Below, one piece after another: positions 1-4,210 of a stretch of DNA of 5,765 bases. Position 1 is the stretch's first letter. Every line of letters begins with the position of its first letter. The stretch is taken from contig JALSMD010000137.1 in the NCBI GenBank assembly GCA_026987855.1, positions 1-5,765 of the forward strand, written 5' to 3'. A program made the translations under genes and the position numbers. Source of the DNA: Candidatus Falkowiibacteriota bacterium. Its GTDB lineage: Bacteria > Patescibacteriota > Patescibacteriia > Patescibacteriales > JALSMD01. A model generated the notes under the pieces. It did not search any database. It was not told the origin of the DNA and saw only the letters and a program-made list of their open reading frames with translations.

Positions 1-32
1 AATTATAAGGTGCTGGCTTTATGATTTTTTTA
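1..32. other. left edge, no gene assigned
   Basis: Too short to interpret. On the plus strand, frame 1 reads seven codons and then TGA at 22-24, so this could be the tail of an upstream gene, but nothing supports that beyond an open frame of this length. A T7 run lies at 25-31. Confidence 0.2.
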
Positions 33-132
33 CGAGGGTTCTCACCCTCCCATTACATATAGATTTTAACCATACTCACTTTGTTCGTATGGCTAAAATC
101 TATATGCGGAGAGGGAGGGATTCGAACCCTCG
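33..132. repeat. nested inverted repeat that includes the tRNA-Ser T-arm
   Basis: Inner arms are 56-75 and 87-106 (20 nt each), complementary except for one pair (a69 with c93) that becomes G-U in minus-strand RNA; the loop is 76-86. Outer arms are 33-51 and 113-132. The reverse complement of 33-51 shares its first 7 and last 8 bases with 113-132 and differs only in the middle (4 versus 5 nt). The right outer arm is the T-stem/loop of tRNA-Ser plus two acceptor-stem bases. Short spacers (52-55 and 107-112) separate inner and outer arms. The left outer arm therefore looks like an inverted, slightly diverged copy of the tRNA T-arm. The complementarity is seen directly; origin and role are unknown. 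Confidence 0.8.
56..106 (-). terminator. 20-bp hairpin abutting the tRNA-Ser 3' end, possible terminator or processing signal
   Basis: In minus-strand RNA the stem starts at the first base after the discriminator and is fully paired if the single G-U is counted, with an 11-nt loop. Position suggests that it ends or processes the tRNA transcript. There is no U-tract after the stem (the next minus-strand bases are TAATGGGAGG), so it is not a canonical intrinsic terminator. A structure for 3'-end trimming, or simply a mobile palindrome, is equally possible. Confidence 0.4.
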
Positions 133-193
133 AGGCGCGTGAACGCCTAACACCTTAGCAGGGTGCCCCTTTCAGCCACTCAGGCACCTCTCC
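107..193 (-). tRNA. trnS: tRNA-Ser (anticodon GCU)
   Basis: Read on the minus strand, the gene is 87 nt with a 7-bp acceptor stem (GGAGAGG with CCTCTCC) and discriminator G, as expected for bacterial serine tRNA. The D-arm is CCT...AGG with a GTGGCTGA-type loop. The anticodon loop CTGCTAA gives anticodon GCU, which reads AGC and AGU codons. The long variable arm of class II tRNAs has an AGGCG/CGCCT stem. The T-arm is GAGGG-TTCGAAT-CCCTC. The CCA end is not encoded: the bases after the discriminator are CAT, so a CCA-adding enzyme is needed. It is transcribed away from the operon that starts at 281, probably from the promoter at 242-270. Confidence 0.97.
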
Positions 194-209
194 ATAATTG
201 ACAGGTTTA

Positions 210-238
210 TTCCAATTTATTAATTATTTTGCTATAAT
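210..238 (+). promoter_or_regulatory. extended -10 promoter for the envelope operon
   Basis: TATAAT at 233-238 is preceded by TGC at 230-232, an extended -10 element. A weak -35 (TTCCAA, 210-215) sits 17 bp upstream. The start should fall near 245, giving a leader of about 36 nt before the ATG at 281. The -10 box is only 3 bp from the -10 box of the opposing tRNA promoter. Confidence 0.6.
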
Positions 239-241
239 AAA

Positions 242-270
242 AATATATAAAATAATTTAATTATTGTCAA
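242..270 (-). promoter_or_regulatory. sigma-70-type promoter for tRNA-Ser
   Basis: On the minus strand, a perfect TTGACA (-35) at 270-265 is followed after exactly 17 bp by TATATT (-10) at 247-242. The predicted start is near 235, about 40 nt upstream of the mature tRNA 5' end, which leaves a short leader for RNase P to remove. The perfect -35 and optimal spacing suit a strongly expressed stable RNA. Confidence 0.65.
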
Positions 271-280
271 CAATAAACAT

Positions 281-781
281 ATGCCAGAACAAAAAGAAAC
301 TAATAATTATAGGGACATTCTTATTAGCTGGAAAGTCCCTGAATATGAAAAACATAAAAGGAGCAAAAAATGGTATATTGGTGCTGGCATTATTGCTTTT
401 ATTTTTTTTATTTTTGCTATTATCACTTTTAATTATTTATTTGCTTTTATTGTAATAATAGCATCTTTTATTATTATTTTATATGATGCTCATGAACCTA
501 ATTTAGTAGATTTTGCTATTACTCCCGAAGGTTTGATAGTTGGCCGCAGGTTTTATGACTATGACGAGATTAAAAATTTTTCTATTGTGTATAAACCAAG
601 ATTAGGGGTTAAAAATATCTATTTTGAATTTAAAAACTTTTTGCGACATAGGCTTACTATTCCTTTACAAGATCAAAATCCGGTTGAAATAAGAAAAATT
701 TTATTAAAGTATTTACCAGAAGACACAGAGCGAGTTGACCCTCCTTTTTCTGAAAATTTAGCTAAAATATTAAAACTTTAA
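281..781 (+). CDS. two-helix membrane protein with a PH-like domain
   Basis: This 166-residue protein has a short polar N-terminus carrying an ISWKVPEYE-type segment. Two closely spaced membrane helices follow (about 32-50 and 53-68). Basic residues before the first helix suggest both ends are cytoplasmic. Residues 76-147 alternate beta-type segments and end in a helix (about 134-145), which fits a bacterial PH-like fold; the ITPEGLIVG stretch and the helix before LPED are typical. The tail ends in a PFSENLAKILKL amphipathic segment. I recognise the type as a common Patescibacteria membrane protein but know of no demonstrated function. It is first in the operon, 5 bp before the glycosyltransferase, so a role in placing envelope enzymes at the membrane is an inference. 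No Shine-Dalgarno sequence precedes the ATG; the promoter at 210-238 supports this start. Confidence 0.85.
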   Translation: MPEQKETNNYRDILISWKVPEYEKHKRSKKWYIGAGIIAFIFFIFAIITFNYLFAFIVIIASFIIILYDAHEPNLVDFAITPEGLIVGRRFYDYDEIKNFSIVYKPRLGVKNIYFEFKNFLRHRLTIPLQDQNPVEIRKILLKYLPEDTERVDPPFSENLAKILKL

Positions 782-786
782 TAAAT

Positions 787-1452
787 ATGAAAGTATTTTG
801 TGTTATACCAGCCTATAATGAAGAGAAAACCATTGAAAAGGTCGTAAGAGAAGTAAAATTTTATGTTGACAAGGTAGTAGTAGTAGATGATGGTTCAGTT
901 GACCAGACTAGCTATTTAGCTCAAAAATCCGGAGCAATAGTTTTGAGGCATTTAATCAATCGCGGTCAAGGAGCTGCTTTAGAAACTGGTAATCAGTATG
1001 CTTTAAGCAAGGGAGCTGATATTATTGTTCATTTTGATGCTGATGGCCAATTTTTAGCTCGAGAGATACTGGAAGTGATAACTCCCATAAAAAAAGGAGA
1101 AGCGCAAATAGTCTTTGGCTCTCGTTTTTTAGAGAAAAAATCACATATTCCTTGGTTTAAAAAGAATATCATTATTCCTTTAGCACATTTAGCTAATAAA
1201 ATATTTATTGGCAAGAGTTTAAGTGATCCCCAAAGCGGTTTTAGAGCCCTTTCTCGCACGGCAGCCCAAAAAATCAAAATAGAACAAGATGATATGGCGC
1301 ATTGTTCAGAGATTATATATAAGGCTTTTAGCAATCAATTAAAAATTAAAGAAGTGCCAATTACTGTTATTTATCATGATTTTGGGCAGAGATTTTTAAG
1401 TGGGATTAAAATTATTAAAGATTTAATTTTAGGATTACTTATCAAATTATAA
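787..1452 (+). CDS. glycosyltransferase family 2, polyprenyl-phosphate sugar transferase type
   Basis: This 221-residue GT-A enzyme should move a sugar from a nucleotide donor to a lipid phosphate or glycan acceptor at the cytoplasmic membrane face. The family motifs are in order: PAYNEE (8-13), the nucleotide-binding VVDDGS (32-37), the metal-binding DADGQ (84-88), GSRF (111-114) and SDPQSGFRA (146-154), which is characteristic of the DPM1-like branch. The length matches the catalytic domain alone; the C-terminal membrane helices found in GtrB-type relatives are absent. The last 20 residues (SGIKIIKDLILGLLIKL region) look amphipathic and could touch the membrane. The start lies 5 bp after the upstream stop, so co-translation is likely. 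A DUF2304 small membrane partner often follows such genes in related genomes but is absent here. Donor and acceptor cannot be read from the sequence. Confidence 0.93.
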   Translation: MKVFCVIPAYNEEKTIEKVVREVKFYVDKVVVVDDGSVDQTSYLAQKSGAIVLRHLINRGQGAALETGNQYALSKGADIIVHFDADGQFLAREILEVITPIKKGEAQIVFGSRFLEKKSHIPWFKKNIIIPLAHLANKIFIGKSLSDPQSGFRALSRTAAQKIKIEQDDMAHCSEIIYKAFSNQLKIKEVPITVIYHDFGQRFLSGIKIIKDLILGLLIKL

Positions 1453-1476
1453 AATCTAATAATTAATTTAAAAATT

Positions 1477-2049
1477 ATGACAACAACTTTATGGATTATT
1501 CTAGGAATTGTACTTGTTTTTGTAGTTTGGATTATTAGTATGTACAATTCTTTAGTTCGTCTTAAGAATCGTGTAGAAGAGGCTTGGAGCGATATAGATG
1601 TTCAACTTAAAAGACGATACAATTTAATACCTAACTTAGTGAATACTGTTAAGGGTTATGTTAAACACGAACAAGAAACTTTAGAGAAAGTAGTAAAAGC
1701 CCGCGCCTCAGCAATGCAGGCCAGAGAGTCTGGTGATACAAAAAAACAAGCTGAGGCAGAGAATGTATTATCTTCAACCTTAAAGACAATTTTTGCTCTA
1801 TCAGAAAATTATCCTGATTTAAAAGCTAATCAAAATTTTATTGAATTGCAACGCGAGTTAGTTGATACCGAAAATAAAATTCAAGCTGCTCGCCGTTTTT
1901 ATAATAGTAATGTGCGGGATTTTAACACAAAGTTAGAAATGTTTCCCACAAACATTATTGCTAATATGTTTGGATTTAAACCTAGAGATTATTTTGAAAT
2001 AGAAGAAGAAAGTGAAAGAGAAAATATTAAAGTTGATTTTGGAGTTTAG
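1477..2049 (+). CDS. lemA: LemA family protein
   Basis: This 190-residue protein has the family's usual length and layout: a short N-terminal extracytoplasmic part, one membrane helix (about 4-23), and then a long helical-bundle domain. Diagnostic segments are YNSLVRLKNRVEEAWSDID (23-41), the RRYNLIPNLV stretch (46-55), ENYPDLKANQNFIELQ (110-125), the following TENKIQAARRFYN (131-143), and the closing FP-x4-IA-x2-FGF pattern (156-167). An acidic tail (EIEEESERE, 174-182) follows. LemA proteins are widespread membrane proteins without a settled biochemical role; they are often encoded beside TPM-domain, M48 protease or DUF2207 genes. Here the partner is the exported protein 17 bp downstream. 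The ATG is 24 bp after the glycosyltransferase stop, with no Shine-Dalgarno sequence. Confidence 0.95.
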   Translation: MTTTLWIILGIVLVFVVWIISMYNSLVRLKNRVEEAWSDIDVQLKRRYNLIPNLVNTVKGYVKHEQETLEKVVKARASAMQARESGDTKKQAEAENVLSSTLKTIFALSENYPDLKANQNFIELQRELVDTENKIQAARRFYNSNVRDFNTKLEMFPTNIIANMFGFKPRDYFEIEEESERENIKVDFGV

Positions 2050-2066
2050 AAGTTTAGTTTGGTATT

Positions 2067-3326
2067 ATGGCAATTAAGAAAATAATTAAAATCGTATTTT
2101 TCTGTATTTTTTTGTTTTTTGCTCATTTTGTTTGGGCAAAAATTGATTTGTTTTTTTGGAAGTATTATAAAAATATTACAGTAAGACCGGGATGGAATAT
2201 TATTAAAATTGATGATGAGATAATTAAATATTCTGCTCGTGGTTTGCGTGACTTAAGAATAGTAAATGATCGTTATGAAGAAGTGCCTTATAGGATTTTG
2301 GGTCCCCAAGAAAGGATAGTTAAGCTTGATAGACCCAAAATAATTAGCAATACTTATCTTCCAGGAAAATATTCTGTGATTGTTTTAGATTTAGGAAAAA
2401 AACATAAGCCCGTTAATAGCCTCCGTATAAATACCATTTCAGAGAATTTTCATAGAAGTGTTAGTGTTTACGCTAGTGATGACAATAATAAATGGCAGAT
2501 ATTAAAGGATAAAATATGTATTTATGATTATACTGATAGAGCTAAATATTTTCATAATCAAAAAACAAAAATTAAATTTCCCCAAACAGACCTTCGTTAT
2601 TTAAAATTGGAAATTTCTGATCAAAATAATAATCCTATCAAAATAAATTCAGTTAATTTAGAGTATTATAAAAAGGAAGAAGCAAAAGAATTAAAAAAGA
2701 GGCCGAGATTTAGAGTAAAAGATAATGTTGATAATAACAGCAAAGAGATTTTTGTTGATTTAGGTCCAGGAAGACTGCCCGTTAATGAAATAGAATTATT
2801 TATAGATAATGAAGATTTTGGTCTTCCAGTACAGCTTTTGGCCAGTTTTGATGGAATAAATTGGCGCACAGTTGGCAATTATTATATTTTTAAATATAAT
2901 ACTTCAAATCTTTGTAGCCATAATTTAGTATTACAATTTGAAGAAAGTAATGAAAGATATTTTAAAATTATTGTTTTTAACCAAAATGACAAGTCGTTAA
3001 AAATCGTCGGCTTAGAGTTCGCCGCATCATATAATAAGATAATTTTTTCAGCTAGCAAAGACAGGGAATATCGTTTATATTATGGCAATCAGTATGCTAA
3101 ATTTCCAGAATATAATTTAGAGGAAAATTTCTCTTATATAGATTTGAATGACGCTTATGTTGCACAGATTTCCTCTCAATATAAAAATTCAAAATTTGTA
3201 ACACCAGAACAGAAGAAAGAAAAAAACAAAAAGATATCTAGTTTATTGGAGTATGGAATCATTATAACTTCTATAATTTTGTTAATTTTGATTTATAGGT
3301 TTATCGCAGTTAGTAGAAGGTATTAA
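2067..3326 (+). CDS. exported, C-terminally anchored protein with two discoidin-like repeats (DUF3999-like)
   Basis: This 419-residue protein opens with a lysine-rich stretch and a hydrophobic core (about 5-24) ending at VWAK, a likely signal peptide. Residues 28-80 form an entry domain with GLRDLRIVN and EVPYRILG. Two similar modules of about 95-100 residues follow (101-200 and 226-320). Each runs from an LDLG or VDLG strand with PVN, through an ASDDNNKW or ASFDGINW turn (the S-x-DG-x2-W signature of F5/8-type discoidin domains), to an RYLK or RYFK strand and an Asn/Gln-rich turn. A final segment has a YRLYYGNQYAKFPEYNL motif, then a charged linker and one membrane helix (about 394-413) with a basic tail. 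This topology puts some 370 residues outside. The DLRI/VPY entry, the YGN-type segment and the terminal helix recall DUF3999, but that match is from memory. A partnership with LemA upstream is inferred. Confidence 0.85.
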   Translation: MAIKKIIKIVFFCIFLFFAHFVWAKIDLFFWKYYKNITVRPGWNIIKIDDEIIKYSARGLRDLRIVNDRYEEVPYRILGPQERIVKLDRPKIISNTYLPGKYSVIVLDLGKKHKPVNSLRINTISENFHRSVSVYASDDNNKWQILKDKICIYDYTDRAKYFHNQKTKIKFPQTDLRYLKLEISDQNNNPIKINSVNLEYYKKEEAKELKKRPRFRVKDNVDNNSKEIFVDLGPGRLPVNEIELFIDNEDFGLPVQLLASFDGINWRTVGNYYIFKYNTSNLCSHNLVLQFEESNERYFKIIVFNQNDKSLKIVGLEFAASYNKIIFSASKDREYRLYYGNQYAKFPEYNLEENFSYIDLNDAYVAQISSQYKNSKFVTPEQKKEKNKKISSLLEYGIIITSIILLILIYRFIAVSRRY

Positions 3327-3400
3327 CAAAAATAAAGATATTTATTTAATTCGTTGTCCTACTTCAAAGCCATACTCTATTTATTGTTTGTATGATTTTT

Positions 3401-3459
3401 AATAAAAGGTAATGTTTAATCCTTGATCAGTTTTATTATAATGAACATTATCTTTTATT
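3401..3459. repeat. inverted repeat with 16-nt arms
   Basis: Arms 3401-3416 and 3444-3459 are complementary at 15 of 16 positions; the exception (g3409 with t3451) is a G-U pair in plus-strand RNA. The 27-nt loop contains the 6-bp palindrome TGATCA (3424-3429). The arms are nearly all A/T and there is no pure U-tract after the stem. It may act as a bidirectional transcription end between the two units, but this is uncertain. Confidence 0.55.
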
Positions 3460-3471
3460 CTTGTTGGTAGC

Positions 3472-3488
3472 CGCATATTTGCGTTTTT
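3472..3488 (+). terminator. weak intrinsic-terminator-like hairpin
   Basis: A 4-bp stem CGCA/TGCG (3472-3475 and 3480-3483) with loop TATT is followed immediately by T5 (3484-3488). The arrangement is that of a Rho-independent terminator, but the stem is very short. It lies 146 bp beyond the stop of the upstream operon and may work together with the larger inverted repeat just before it. Confidence 0.3.
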
Positions 3489-3581
3489 ATTAATGGAGTT
3501 TTGTTTTTGTTAATTTTACTTTAACAGACAATTATTTCATAACATATAAATAATAGCCCTGTTTTTTATTATAATATATAT

Positions 3582-3611
3582 TTGTAAACACATTATAGAG
3601 TGTGATATAAT
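3582..3611 (+). promoter_or_regulatory. promoter for the 3638 gene
   Basis: TTGTAA (3582-3587) and TATAAT (3606-3611) are separated by 18 bp, and TGA at 3603-3605 makes an extended -10. The predicted start near 3618 leaves a leader of about 20 nt before the ATG at 3638. A small imperfect dyad (CACATT/AGTGTG, about 3589-3604) fills the spacer and could be an operator, though this is speculative. Confidence 0.6.
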
Positions 3612-3637
3612 AAAAAAAAGTGTAAAAATTTTAAAAC

Positions 3638-4159
3638 ATGCCAGATATTAAAAATTTGCAATCAAAAAACGAAATAGAAAAAGAAGGACAAAGTGGGTCA
3701 CAGGAAGTTGTGCCTGATTTAGTTTTACAACCACAAAAGCAAGAACAAATTGTAAATCCTGAACAAAATGTTGAAAATATAAATCAAATAGAGCCAATTT
3801 CTCAAGAATCTCAAGAAGCTAAAGAGGGCGAAGCGTCAGCAGGCAGTATTATTGCTCAAGGCAACTTGATTTCCGCACAGAAAGAAAGAGAAAAACAAAT
3901 AGAAAATATATTAGAGTCTGGACTTGAAGAAATTTATTTAAGAATGTCACCAGAAAAACAACAAAAATTTAAAGCAGTTGGCGAACAAACAGCGCAAGAA
4001 ATTAATAAATTGTTAGATTCCGCAAAAGTAAAGGTTAAACAAATTATTGATTTAATAAAAAAATGGCTATCCCTTATTCCAGGGGTAAATAAATTTTTTT
4101 TAGAACAAGAAGCCAAAATTAAGGCGGATAAGATAATGGAATTATCTAGAAAACGTTAA
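3638..4159 (+). CDS. uncharacterised protein: disordered Q/E-rich N-terminus and conserved-looking helical C-terminus
   Basis: The 173 residues split in two. Residues 1-75 are rich in Gln, Glu, Asn and Ser with no hydrophobic core, so probably disordered. Residues 78-173 are strongly helical, beginning with AQKEREKQIENILESGLEEIY. Next come MSPEKQQKFKAVGEQTAQEI (103-122), a Lys-rich amphipathic stretch (130-142), and a compact SLIPGVNKFFLEQEAKIKAD segment (145-164) that looks like the family signature. There is no signal peptide or full membrane helix; the WLSLIPGVNKFF part could lie on a membrane surface. I recognise the pattern as a recurrent Patescibacteria hypothetical protein but know of no function. 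It has its own promoter (3582-3611), no Shine-Dalgarno sequence, and lies 51 bp before a large membrane protein, possibly as a cytoplasmic partner of that protein's tail. Confidence 0.85.
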   Translation: MPDIKNLQSKNEIEKEGQSGSQEVVPDLVLQPQKQEQIVNPEQNVENINQIEPISQESQEAKEGEASAGSIIAQGNLISAQKEREKQIENILESGLEEIYLRMSPEKQQKFKAVGEQTAQEINKLLDSAKVKVKQIIDLIKKWLSLIPGVNKFFLEQEAKIKADKIMELSRKR

Positions 4160-4170
4160 TTGTATAAGTT

Positions 4171-4209
4171 AAAATAATTTTTATTTTTGTCTTTTATATT
4201 TTATAAAAG
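4171..4209 (+). promoter_or_regulatory. two consecutive AT-only hairpins just before a start codon
   Basis: AAAATAA-TTT-TTATTTT (4171-4187) and CTTTTATA-TTT-TATAAAAG (4191-4209) are perfect inverted repeats of 7 and 8 bp, both with a TTT loop. The second ends one base before the ATG at 4211, where a ribosome must bind. Possible roles are translational damping of the large membrane protein, weak attenuation between the two genes, or a protein-binding dyad. The all-A/T composition means chance is a real alternative. Confidence 0.35.
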
Positions 4210-4210
4210 C

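Larger units (their letters stand above)
3327..3637. other. 311-bp gene-free region between two transcription units
   Basis: No convincing ORF on either strand. It holds a 7-bp AT-only palindrome right after the stop (3330-3347), a CATAC/GTATG hairpin (3371-3394), a 16-bp-arm inverted repeat (3401-3459), a weak terminator-like hairpin (3472-3488) and the promoter for the next gene (3582-3611). Between 3489 and 3580 I see only AT-rich sequence, including a second TATAAT at 3570-3575 that could be an alternative -10. A small RNA cannot be excluded. Confidence 0.6.

Noticed and set aside
107..193. tRNA-Ser as an attachment site of an integrated element
   Set aside because: No integrase or phage gene is present, and the nearby T-arm copy is inverted and diverged rather than a direct repeat.
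198..238. TTGACA at 198-203 paired with TATAAT at 233-238 as a promoter
   Set aside because: The spacing is 29 bp, too long for a sigma-70-type promoter; the extended -10 alone explains the site better.
264..455. 63-residue plus-strand ORF overlapping the first gene
   Set aside because: It is a +1-frame shadow of the 281-781 gene; its run of leucines comes from the T-rich membrane-helix codons read out of frame.
1029..1334. 101-residue minus-strand ORF
   Set aside because: Antisense to the glycosyltransferase, whose plus-strand frame has all family motifs; the minus product has no coherent domain.
2666..2878. 70-residue minus-strand ORF
   Set aside because: Antisense to the discoidin-repeat gene, low-complexity Ser/Leu composition.
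3399..3476. 25-codon minus-strand ORF in the gene-free region
   Set aside because: Very short, no start signals, and overlaps the inverted repeat; length is within chance for AT-rich DNA.
3934..4116. 60-residue minus-strand ORF
   Set aside because: Antisense to the helical protein gene; no promoter or recognisable features.
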